From contig JBOHRF010000058.1 in NCBI GenBank assembly GCA_050732575.1, positions 1-22,745 of the forward strand: DNA of 22,745 bases. Reading direction: 5' to 3'. This document shows, piece by piece, positions 6,808 through 13,388 of this stretch (positions are counted from its first letter, which is position 1; every line of letters begins with the position of its first letter). The stretch comes from JBBDWZ01 sp050732575. Its GTDB lineage: Bacteria > Gemmatimonadota > Gemmatimonadetes > Longimicrobiales > RSA9. The translations under genes and the position numbers were made by a program. Below the pieces are notes generated by a model. The model had not been told where the DNA came from. It saw only the letters and a list, made by a program, of their open reading frames with translations, and searched no databases.

Positions 6808-7746
6808 ATGCCTGGCAAAGTGACGACGGCGACGCTGCGCACGCTGAAAGCGCGCGGTGAGAAGGCAGTATTCCTGACCGCGTACGACTTTCCCACGGCC
6901 ACGTTCGCCGATCGAGCAGGCGCGGATCTGCTGCTGGTTGGTGATTCTGCGGCCAACACCATGCTCGGCTTGCATTCGACGGTCGAGATCGGCATGAGCG
7001 AAATGCTGGTCTTTGCTGCGGCCGTTGCGCGTGCGGCCAGGCGCGCGTTCGTGATCGGAGATCTGCCCTTCCTTTCGTACCAACCCTCCGATGAGTCCGC
7101 CATCCTCAATGCAGGCGCCTTCATAACCAAAGGCTGCGATGCGGTGAAATGTGAAGGTGGCCAGCGCGTGGCTCAGCGCGTACGCGCCATGAGTGATGCT
7201 GGCATCGCTGTGATGGGACATCTGGGCCTTACACCACAAAACGTGGGACAGCTGGGTGGCTACCGCGTACAAGGGAGAACGCGCGCCGCCGCCGAGCGCA
7301 TCCGCGACGATGCCATTGCCCTGGAAGAAGCCGGCGCTTTTGCCCTGCTGCTCGAGGCCATACCGCCGGATGCGGCTGCCTACATTCGCGAAGGAGTGAG
7401 TGTGCCCGTTTATGGCATTGGCGCAGGACCACACCTCGACGGCCAGCTCGTCATCTCACACGATCTACTGGGCTGCTTTGTGGGCGACATTGCGCCCCGG
7501 TTCGTACGCCGCTACGCAGAGGTTGGCCACGTGATTGAAGCCGCGTTCCGCGATTACGCCGCTGATGTGCGCGCCGGACGATTCCCCGGGCCGGAACACT
7601 GGTACACAGAACTACCGGAGGAACGAACGAAAACGGTTGCGGCCGATGCGGCCGGCAATTGCACAATCGCAGCCGAGACCCAGCAACTGAATGTCGCGAA
7701 GAACATCCGCGAGATCGCTCGCCACGTGGCCGAGGTGACGGTATGA
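6808..7746 (+). CDS. panB: 3-methyl-2-oxobutanoate hydroxymethyltransferase (ketopantoate synthesis)
   Basis: PanB transfers a hydroxymethyl group from 5,10-methylenetetrahydrofolate to alpha-ketoisovalerate, the first committed step to pantothenate and coenzyme A. From the ATG at 6808 the product is 312 residues. Family landmarks are intact: T-A-Y-D at 24-27, L-V-G-D46-S for metal and substrate, G-D85-L-P-F, K-C-E116-G-G, the catalytic E183 in L-L-E-A-I-P, and G-I-G-A-G-P. I chose 6808 because GGAGG at 6796-6800 is correctly placed; the in-frame ATG at 6792 falls before the Shine-Dalgarno and within the terminator's trailing T-tract. About 45 residues extend past the normal C-terminus after G-P-E-H. 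It overlaps the next gene by 4 bp. Confidence 0.95.
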   Translation: MPGKVTTATLRTLKARGEKAVFLTAYDFPTATFADRAGADLLLVGDSAANTMLGLHSTVEIGMSEMLVFAAAVARAARRAFVIGDLPFLSYQPSDESAILNAGAFITKGCDAVKCEGGQRVAQRVRAMSDAGIAVMGHLGLTPQNVGQLGGYRVQGRTRAAAERIRDDAIALEEAGAFALLLEAIPPDAAAYIREGVSVPVYGIGAGPHLDGQLVISHDLLGCFVGDIAPRFVRRYAEVGHVIEAAFRDYAADVRAGRFPGPEHWYTELPEERTKTVAADAAGNCTIAAETQQLNVAKNIREIARHVAEVTV

Positions 7747-8999
7747 GCACACTGACCGCGGCACCACCAATTGCTCGCCTTCGCGCACTGCCTCTGCGCT
7801 GCCACCACTGCGGTCATGAGCACGAGGCCGGCCCTTCTGCCGTCTGCGAGCTGTGCCTGGGACCGCTCGAGCCGATCTACGGAGTGCGCACACTGCCCGA
7901 TCATGCAACAATCGCCAGCCGACCGCGCACCATCTGGCGATACCACGAGTGGCTGCCCTTTGAGGGAGCGCCACTGTATTCACTCGATACGGGATTCACT
8001 CCGCTCATCGAATCCGAAGCTCTGGCACGCAGGCTCAACGTTGCCCGGGTCTGGATCAAGAACGACAGCGTGTCGCACCCGTCGCTTTCATTCAAGGACC
8101 GCGTTGTCGCTTCCGCCATCAACGCCGCAGCCGCCTTCAACCTGGATACGATTGGCTGTGCATCGACCGGTAACCTGGCCAATGCAGTGGCGGCACACGC
8201 CGCGCGTGCCGGTCTGACCGCATGGATCTTTATTCCGGATAGCCTCGAGCCCGCCAAGATCGCGATGACCGCGATCTACGGACCCAAACTCGTGCGCGTG
8301 CGCGGTACGTACGACGACGTGAACCGACTGTGCACGCAAGTCGCCGATCGTTTTGGCTGGGGCCTGGTCAACGTGAATCTGCGCACGTACTACGGCGAGG
8401 GCAGCAAAACGATGGCGTTCGAGATTGCGGAGCAGCTGAGCTGGCGCACGCCAACCGCGGTGGTTGCGCCCATGGCGGGCGGCGCCTTGGTGACACGGCT
8501 GCACAAGGGATTCCGTGAGTTCCGCGAGGCCGGACTCTTGACTGGAACTGCGCCCCGTTTGTATGGCGCCCAAGCTGAGGGATGCGCGCCGATCGTGAGG
8601 CTCGTCGAGCGCGGCGGCGCTACGCTCGAGCCCGCCATACCCAACACGATCGCGCGCTCCCTCGCCATAGGTAATCCGGCCGACGGCCTGTTAGCTGCGG
8701 CCGCGATTCGGGAAAGTGGTGGCTGGGCCGCCGCCGTCACTGACGCCGAGCTGGTGCAGGGCATTCGACTGCTCGCTGAAACCAGTGGCGTATTCACTGA
8801 AACCGCCGGAGGCGTCACCGTAGCCGCCGCCCTGCGATTGGCCGCAGAAGGTCACCTGCGCCCACACGATGAAGTGGTCCTGTGTATCACAGGAAACGGC
8901 CTGAAAACAACAGACGCGCTCGGCACCGCGCTGCAGCCCAGCCCGGTCATCGACGCGCGCATTCGTGAGGTTGCGGCACTGGTTGAGCGTGACGCGTGA
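7743..8999 (+). CDS. thrC: Threonine synthase-like PLP enzyme with N-terminal zinc-ribbon
   Basis: A 418-residue fold-type II PLP enzyme. Canonical threonine synthase converts O-phosphohomoserine to threonine and phosphate. An N-terminal zinc-ribbon-like segment has C20-x2-C23 and C35-x2-C38. The PLP lysine is K118 in P-S-L-S-F-K-D-R; C-A-S-T-G-N-L-A-N-A follows as the cofactor-ring loop, and the phosphate-binding side includes M-A-G-G-A-L. The ATG at 7743 overlaps the panB stop (ATGA), implying coupling; an upstream in-frame start would lie far inside panB. The last residues and the stop are encoded within a GTGACGC heptad repeat. The next two genes encode a sulfur carrier and its activator, so a sulfur-transfer reaction making homocysteine or cysteine is an alternative to threonine synthesis. 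Confidence 0.85.
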   Translation: MSTLTAAPPIARLRALPLRCHHCGHEHEAGPSAVCELCLGPLEPIYGVRTLPDHATIASRPRTIWRYHEWLPFEGAPLYSLDTGFTPLIESEALARRLNVARVWIKNDSVSHPSLSFKDRVVASAINAAAAFNLDTIGCASTGNLANAVAAHAARAGLTAWIFIPDSLEPAKIAMTAIYGPKLVRVRGTYDDVNRLCTQVADRFGWGLVNVNLRTYYGEGSKTMAFEIAEQLSWRTPTAVVAPMAGGALVTRLHKGFREFREAGLLTGTAPRLYGAQAEGCAPIVRLVERGGATLEPAIPNTIARSLAIGNPADGLLAAAAIRESGGWAAAVTDAELVQGIRLLAETSGVFTETAGGVTVAAALRLAAEGHLRPHDEVVLCITGNGLKTTDALGTALQPSPVIDARIREVAALVERDA

Positions 9000-9029
9000 A
9001 ACGTGACGCGTGACGCGTATCGCGTCACG
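8989..9029. repeat. GTGACGC heptad repeat cluster with hairpin, thrC/moaD junction
   Basis: Heptads in phase at 8989, 8996, 9003, 9010 and 9017 read GTGACGC, GTGAAAC, GTGACGC, GTGACGC, GTATCGC, then GTCACGG. CGTGACGCG (9009-9017) and CGCGTCACG (9021-9029) form a perfect 9-bp stem with a TAT loop just ahead of the sulfur-carrier gene's ribosome-binding site. The thrC stop codon lies in the second heptad. Confidence 0.85.
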
Positions 9030-9048
9030 GAAAGAGGAGGACCAAGAC

Positions 9049-9324
9049 ATGTCGATTGCCCTGCACTTGCCGGCCGTGTTGAGCCGGTTGGCCAACGGAC
9101 AACGCGTGCTGGAATTGGATGGTGACACGGTCGGTGATGTGGTCAACGACGCGGCCACCCGGTTTCCGCAGCTCGCAGCACGGCTCAAAGACGATCAGGG
9201 ACAACCCTACGCATTCGTCACGTTCTATCTGAATGACGATGACATCCGCCTGCGCGATGGGTTCGGTACACGCGTCGAGCATGGCGATGAGTTGACAGTC
9301 GTGCCCGCGATTGCCGGCGGCTAG
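9049..9324 (+). CDS. MoaD/ThiS-family sulfur carrier protein
   Basis: A 91-residue ubiquitin-like beta-grasp protein ending in A-I-A-G-G. The terminal Gly-Gly is the hallmark of a carrier that is adenylated by an E1-like enzyme and converted to a C-terminal thiocarboxylate. The body contains L-D-G-D-T-V-G-D-V-V-N-D near 23-34, F-V-T-F-Y-L-N-D-D-D-I-R and G-D-E-L-T-V-V-P, typical of MoaD and of CysO-like carriers. GAGGAGG lies upstream of the ATG at 9049. It sits between a PLP enzyme and a MoeB-rhodanese gene with no molybdopterin or thiamine genes nearby. I therefore prefer a role in amino-acid sulfur transfer, though a molybdopterin synthase subunit cannot be excluded. Confidence 0.9.
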   Translation: MSIALHLPAVLSRLANGQRVLELDGDTVGDVVNDAATRFPQLAARLKDDQGQPYAFVTFYLNDDDIRLRDGFGTRVEHGDELTVVPAIAGG

Positions 9325-9331
9325 CGGCAGC

Positions 9332-9366
9332 GTGACGCGTGACGCGTGACGTGTGACGCGAAACTC
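9332..9366. repeat. GTGACGC heptad repeats after the sulfur-carrier gene
   Basis: Heptads GTGACGC (9332), GTGACGC (9339), GTGACGT (9346) and GTGACGC (9353) run in perfect phase, then degenerate to GAAACTC. They begin 7 bp after the carrier stop codon. The repeat is the same family as at 8989, 9462 and 12821. Confidence 0.88.
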
Positions 9367-9437
9367 GACGCGCGGTACGGCGCTGGCTGGGGCTGGCTGA
9401 TTACACGCAAACAGGTGCTTACACGCAGTGACTTCAA

Positions 9438-9489
9438 GCGAGCGCGGTCGCGCTCGCCGAGGTGACGCGTCTCGCGTCACGCGTCACGG
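9438..9489. repeat. GC-rich palindrome plus inverted heptads before the MoeB gene
   Basis: GCGAGCGCG (9438-9446) and CGCGCTCGC (9449-9457) form a near-perfect palindrome. It is followed by a second hairpin, GTGACGCG (9462-9469) with CGCGTCAC (9473-9480) around a TCT loop. In heptad phase this reads GTGACGC, GTCTCGC, GTCACGC, GTCACGG. The second hairpin is nearly identical to the one before the sulfur-carrier gene and likewise sits just before a ribosome-binding site. Confidence 0.85.
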
Positions 9490-9508
9490 GAACGGGAGGA
9501 CAACGAAA

Positions 9509-10651
9509 ATGAGTAACGAAATCGGTCTTTCGCGCGAAGAAGTCTATCGCTACAGCCGGCACCTGATCCTGCCGGAAGTGGGCGTTGAAGGACAGCAGAA
9601 GCTGAAGGCGGCGAGTGTGCTGCTGGTGGGCGCGGGTGGCCTGGGTTCACCGGCGGCATTGTACCTGGCGGCTGCGGGCGTGGGTCAGCTGGGCATCGTG
9701 GATTTTGATGTTGTTGATGCGAGCAACCTGCAGCGCCAGGTGCTGCATGGCACGAAGGACGTGGGCCAGTCCAAGCTGGCATCGGCACGTGCGCGCATTG
9801 CGGATCTGAACCCGCACGTTGATGTCGCGCTCTACGAGACCCGGCTGACGGCGCACAACGCACTGGATATTCTGCGCGGCTATGACCTGGTCATCGACGG
9901 AACGGACAACTTTGCCACGCGCTACCTCACGAACGACGCGTGCGTACTGTTGGGTATTCCCAATGTGTACGGCAGCATCTTCCGGTTCGAGGGTCAAGTT
10001 TCCGTGTTTGCCACGGCGCAGGGTCCCTGTTACCGGTGCCTGTTCCGCGAGCCGCCACCACCCGGATTGGTGCCCAGCTGCGCGGAGGGTGGTGTGCTGG
10101 GCGTGTTGCCGGGCACGATCGGGACACTGCAGGCTACGGAAGGCATCAAGCTGCTGTTGGGTGTAGGTGAGCCGCTCATTGGCAGGCTGCTGTTGTACGA
10201 TGCTCTCAGTGCGCGCTTCCGAACGGTCAATCTGCGCAAAGATCCGAGTTGTCCGGCGTGCGGCACACGCGAGATCAACTCGCTCCTTGACTACGATGCG
10301 TTTTGCGGCGTGTCGGTTCAGGCGGAAAGTGAAGTGCCGGAGATTACCCCAAGCGAATTGGCCGCTCGCCTGCAACGCGGCGATGCGCTCGAGTTGATCG
10401 ACGTGCGCGAACTGGCCGAGTGGCAGGTGGCGCGCATTGCCAACGCGCGCCTGGTGCCGCTGGCCACGCTGCCGTCGGCCTATGCCACGCTCGATCCGGA
10501 ACGCGATGTAGTGGTGCATTGCAAGAGTGGCGGACGCAGTGCCCGGGCCGTGCAACAATTGCGCGCGGCCGGGTTCCGTCGGGTTTGGAACCTGGCGGGT
10601 GGCATCCAGCGCTGGAGTACGGAGGTCGATCCTGAAGTGCCGCGTTACTGA
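9509..10651 (+). CDS. moeB: MoeB/ThiF-type E1-like activating enzyme with C-terminal rhodanese domain
   Basis: A 380-residue two-domain enzyme. Residues 1-265 are a ThiF/MoeB adenylyltransferase with the nucleotide loop G-A-G-G-L-G-S (41-47), D-G-T-D-N-F (130-135), zinc cysteines C174-x2-C177 and C248-x2-C251, and C191 in P-S-C-A-E-G-G-V-L-G. Residues 278-380 are a rhodanese domain with active-site C338 in H-C-K-S-G-G-R-S. Such fusions (as in MOCS3/Uba4) adenylate the C-terminal glycine of a carrier protein and then transfer persulfide sulfur to form a thiocarboxylate; the neighbouring Gly-Gly protein is the obvious partner. GGGAGGA precedes the ATG at 9509. Its 3' end overlaps the convergent propeller gene by 7 bp. 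Confidence 0.93.
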   Translation: MSNEIGLSREEVYRYSRHLILPEVGVEGQQKLKAASVLLVGAGGLGSPAALYLAAAGVGQLGIVDFDVVDASNLQRQVLHGTKDVGQSKLASARARIADLNPHVDVALYETRLTAHNALDILRGYDLVIDGTDNFATRYLTNDACVLLGIPNVYGSIFRFEGQVSVFATAQGPCYRCLFREPPPPGLVPSCAEGGVLGVLPGTIGTLQATEGIKLLLGVGEPLIGRLLLYDALSARFRTVNLRKDPSCPACGTREINSLLDYDAFCGVSVQAESEVPEITPSELAARLQRGDALELIDVRELAEWQVARIANARLVPLATLPSAYATLDPERDVVVHCKSGGRSARAVQQLRAAGFRRVWNLAGGIQRWSTEVDPEVPRY

Positions 10652-11844
10652 GTCGTTGCAGTAACGTGGAGCCGCTGCACGAGGATTACCGGTGACTCGA
10701 ACTCATCCTTCTGGATGTAGGCGACCAGGCCGTTGGGCCCGAATGCATCCGGCAACCTGGCCTTGGCAAGCGTACCCAGGTATCGACCATCGAACGTTAG
10801 CAGATCCAGCAGGCCAGGTTCACCGGCCCGGTTAGGCGCTCGTTCGATCCAGATGCGGCCTTGCCAATCGGCGCGCATCTTCTGGATGAGCTGGATGTGA
10901 TCGGCAAAAGTCATCAGTGCCAGGTCGCGCTCGCCGCTCTGGTAACGCGCGACCGGTGTTACCGCGCTGGTACGCGCCTGGCCCGACGCTTTGGTGGACA
11001 ACTTGGCGCGTTCCTCGCCGCGCGCCCATTCCCGGAATGCAGGCGACGCCAATTGCAGCGGCAGCGCCCGCCGCACACGCGCATAAGCTCGTCCGGCCGC
11101 GTCGAAGAGGTCGATCTCGTACGTGATGGAATCGGCCAGAGCCAGCCGACCGTCAGGCGCTGCTGTCCAACGCGGCAGGGTCGCCAGCCCATGGGGCGTA
11201 CGTGGAGCGGGCCGGGGCGGCCGCGGCTGCAGCCAGGCGCGCGTAATCAGCCGGGTTGAGGGTCGGGCCAGCGCAATGCGTTGCAATGGTATGTCGGTGG
11301 CCGGACCAAAACGATTGCCGACGTCCGCCGTAGCTTCGCCATTCACCCAGAAGATTTGCGTCAAGGCCACGAGCGCATCACGGCCCACGGGCGCCAACGC
11401 GCCGGGCGAGCCATGGTCGTAGCCCACCCGCACATCACCCGCATGTTTGCCTTCCGCATCGTAACGAATGAACACCTCTTTGATGGGATCGCGCACCACG
11501 AGCGATCCGTCTGGGAACGCGGCAAAGCTGGATACCGCAGCAAACTCGCCCGGTCCCTGACCGCGGCCGCCCACGTTACGTACAAACCGACCGCGCGCGT
11601 CGATCACGATTAGACGCAGCGCGTGCCGGTCCAGCGCGTAGAGCTGTCCAGCACTGTCGAAAGCAACCGCATCGATCTGGCTGAACTGAGCCCAGCCTTC
11701 GGCCAGATCGCCACCCACTTTGTAGACTGATTCCGAGCGCACACTGATGAGCCGATCGGCTGCGGGCAGATCGATAACGCGTTGAGCGGATAGAGTTAAC
11801 GGCAACACCAGGGGCCACAGCAGAAGGGCAGACCGCCTCTGCAT
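10645..11844 (-). CDS. Secreted 6-bladed beta-propeller protein
   Basis: A 399-residue protein with an N-terminal signal peptide (M-Q-R-R-S-A-L-L-L-W-P-L-V-L-P-L-T-L-S-A-Q, cleavage probably after A-Q near residue 21). The mature part has repeated NHL-like blades, such as D-A-V-A-F-D-S-A-G-Q-L-Y-A-L-D, then V-I-D-A-R-G-R-F-V-R-N-V-G-G-R-G-Q-G-P-G-E-F, and a late blade D-L-L-T-F-D-G-R-Y-L-G-T-L. The G-G-x-G-x-G-P-G-E-F motif is typical of the 6-bladed-propeller family abundant in Gemmatimonadota and Bacteroidota. The function is unknown, perhaps ligand binding in the periplasm. The ATG at 11844 is preceded by GAGG 8 nt away; a GTG at 11850 would be too close to it. It is divergent from the sigma-factor gene. 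Confidence 0.88.
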   Translation of the reverse strand: MQRRSALLLWPLVLPLTLSAQRVIDLPAADRLISVRSESVYKVGGDLAEGWAQFSQIDAVAFDSAGQLYALDRHALRLIVIDARGRFVRNVGGRGQGPGEFAAVSSFAAFPDGSLVVRDPIKEVFIRYDAEGKHAGDVRVGYDHGSPGALAPVGRDALVALTQIFWVNGEATADVGNRFGPATDIPLQRIALARPSTRLITRAWLQPRPPRPAPRTPHGLATLPRWTAAPDGRLALADSITYEIDLFDAAGRAYARVRRALPLQLASPAFREWARGEERAKLSTKASGQARTSAVTPVARYQSGERDLALMTFADHIQLIQKMRADWQGRIWIERAPNRAGEPGLLDLLTFDGRYLGTLAKARLPDAFGPNGLVAYIQKDEFESPVILVQRLHVTATTQ

Positions 11845-11995
11845 ACACACAACCTCATGCTATTTGGTTTACATCGGTTGGTCGTCGAGTCCGGCCGGAA
11901 GGTTGTGAGTCCTGTTACGAACCTGCGGTTCGGCGGGACGGACTGCGGGGACATCGGCACTGGCCGACCTGCCCAGGCGGGTTCACATTCTCTGC

Positions 11996-12589
11996 GTGCC
12001 CGCTGAATCCGTCTCTGCCCGCCTGCGCAAACCAGGGTTCGAAGAAGAAGCGCTGCCCTGGCTCGATGCCGTGTATCGCTTCGCGCTGCGTCTGGCCGCG
12101 GGCCGCGAAGCCGAAGCGGAAGACCTCACCCAGGAAACGTTCCTGCGCGCCTATCGCGCCTGGGAAACCTTCTCGCCCGGGACCAATGCCCGCGCCTGGT
12201 TGTTCACGATTTGCCGAAACGTGTTTCTACGCCAGCAACAAGTGCGGGCACGTCTGCCGGAGAGCACCAGTTCCGAGTTGGATGCTGATCTGGAAGCGCT
12301 GGCCGCCATCGATGTCTTTCACGGCACGGCGTTCAACGATCCAGAGCGAAACTTCTTCCACTCGATCGTGGACCAGGAAGTCGTGCGTGCCATCGACGCA
12401 TTGCCTGTCGAGTTCCGCGAAGCGGTCGTCTTGAGTGATGCGGAAGGACTGAGTTACAACGACATTGCAACTGTGCTGAACATTCCCAAGGGTACGGTCA
12501 AGAGTCGCATCTTTCGCGGCCGGCGCCTGCTCCAGCAGCAGCTGCGCGACTACGCACTGGAGATGGGTTACATCCGGAGGCGAGGATGA
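11996..12589 (+). CDS. ECF RNA polymerase sigma factor, SigR/ECF12-like
   Basis: A 197-residue ECF sigma factor. Region 2 (residues 20-85) contains A-E-D-L-T-Q-E-T-F-L-R-A-Y and F-S-P-G-T-N-A-R-A-W-L-F-T-I-C-R-N. Region 4 (residues 130-190) contains L-P-V-E-F-R-E-A-V-V-L-S-D-A-E-G-L-S-Y-N-D-I-A and P-K-G-T-V-K-S-R-I-F-R-G-R-R. The F-R-E-A-V-x-L-x-D-x-E-G-L-S-Y and C-terminal Y-A-L-E-M-G resemble the SigR/SigH group that controls thiol-oxidative stress. The start is GTG at 11996, with only a weak ribosome-binding site, so it is tentative. The gene overlaps its anti-sigma gene as ATGA, and the pair shares a divergent region with the propeller gene. Confidence 0.93.
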   Translation: MPAESVSARLRKPGFEEEALPWLDAVYRFALRLAAGREAEAEDLTQETFLRAYRAWETFSPGTNARAWLFTICRNVFLRQQQVRARLPESTSSELDADLEALAAIDVFHGTAFNDPERNFFHSIVDQEVVRAIDALPVEFREAVVLSDAEGLSYNDIATVLNIPKGTVKSRIFRGRRLLQQQLRDYALEMGYIRRRG

Positions 12590-12831
12590 GCCAACCAACC
12601 CAAACATCGTGTAGTGATGTACTGACGCGCCTCTGGGAATTCATCGATGGCGAGTTGACACCCGAGCGCACCACCCTCATCGAGCAGCACCTGCAGCGTT
12701 GTCAGGCCTGCTTTCCGCAATACGATTTCCAGAAGGCGTTCGTACTCTTCGTCCGGCAGCAATGCAGTCAGCCCGCACCCCCAGGCCTGCGCCGCAAGAT
12801 CTTCGAGATGCTGTTGGAGAGTGACGCGTGA
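12586..12831 (+). CDS. RsrA-like zinc anti-sigma factor, predicted thiol redox switch
   Basis: An 81-residue zinc-associated anti-sigma (ZAS) protein. Its ligands C9, H35, C39 and C42 follow the H-x3-C-x2-C pattern, and another cysteine lies at C60. From memory, Streptomyces RsrA has C11, H37, C41, C44 and C61/C62, so all spacings match after a shift of two residues. In RsrA, disulfide formation expels zinc and releases SigR. The helix D-V-L-T-R-L-W-E-F-I-D-G-E-L also matches that family. GGAGGCGAGG precedes the ATG, which overlaps the sigma stop by 4 bp. The final codons and stop fall in a GTGACGC repeat, so the C-terminus may have been altered by it. Confidence 0.88.
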   Translation: MSQPTQTSCSDVLTRLWEFIDGELTPERTTLIEQHLQRCQACFPQYDFQKAFVLFVRQQCSQPAPPGLRRKIFEMLLESDA

Positions 12832-12841
12832 CGCGTCCCGC
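12821..12841. repeat. GTGACGC heptad repeat at the anti-sigma 3' end
   Basis: GTGACGC at 12821 and 12828, then GTCCCGC at 12835, in phase. The repeat supplies the last two codons (Asp, Ala) and the TGA of the anti-sigma gene, exactly as it does for thrC. Confidence 0.8.
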
Positions 12842-13302
12842 TACTTCAGTCGGGCCGCGGCGTTGCTCTTGGCTTGGGCCAGGTAACCGGGTTTGAGGTC
12901 GAGCAGGTTGCCGATTTTGCGCAGCAGGTAGCCTTCGTGGCGGGCGATCTCGCCATCGGTCAGGATGAGGCCCCACATGATTTCCGCGAGCAGCGTTTTC
13001 TGACCCAGGTCATAGTTGCTGCGGATGAGAGATGTGAACTGGTAGAGGTCGGTCGATGCCTTGCGCTCGGCATCGGCCAACTCGATCAGTGACTGTGCGG
13101 TTTCCGTATCCAGGTCGAAGTGGCGCTGCAGCACGGCCTCGATGTGGGCCCGCTCGGAATCGCTGAACTGCTCGTCTGCGTAGGCCAACTCCAGAAGCAG
13201 CGCGCACGCCGCTACATGCAACCGGTATGTGTCTTCTGTGCTTTTTGCATTGTTGTCCGGTTCCATTTTTCGGGCAAAGAACGTGCGGATAGAATCGAGC
13301 AT
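12841..13302 (-). CDS. TerB-like protein
   Basis: A 153-residue protein matching the TerB/tellurite-resistance-B-like helical fold. Residues 27-150 contain the characteristic L-H-V-A-A-C-A-L-L-L-E-L-A-Y-A-D-E-Q-F-S-D-S-E-R-x-x-I and, later, L-L-A-E-I-M-W-G-L-I-L-T-D-G-E-I-A-R-H-E with acidic residues that could bind a metal. TerB-like proteins are cytosolic or membrane-associated and occur in stress and signalling contexts; a specific role here cannot be assigned. It ends 9 bp from the convergent anti-sigma gene and follows the zinc-ribbon gene on the same strand with an 86-bp gap. The ATG at 13302 has only a weak ribosome-binding site; Met13 is an alternative. Confidence 0.8.
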   Translation of the reverse strand: MLDSIRTFFARKMEPDNNAKSTEDTYRLHVAACALLLELAYADEQFSDSERAHIEAVLQRHFDLDTETAQSLIELADAERKASTDLYQFTSLIRSNYDLGQKTLLAEIMWGLILTDGEIARHEGYLLRKIGNLLDLKPGYLAQAKSNAAARLK

Positions 13303-13388
13303 AGGAATGCGCCTCGGCCAGTCGAAGGTCGGCGCAAAATAAGGCGGGCCAGGGCAGGAATGGAAGGGAGGACGCGGTTGTTTGCGGA

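Noticed and set aside
9462..9489. CRISPR-like short repeats in the panB operon
   Set aside because: The units are 7 bp in direct contact with no unique spacers, so this is a heptad repeat and not a CRISPR array.
9647..10558. Long minus-strand open frame opposite the MoeB-rhodanese gene
   Set aside because: The plus-strand frame carries all MoeB and rhodanese motifs; the reverse frame has no recognisable features.
11900..11935. GGAAG and the CGAACC-TGC-GGTTCG palindrome as an autoregulatory SigR-type promoter
   Set aside because: The spacing does not fit GGAAT-N18-GTT, and short GC-rich palindromes are common here.
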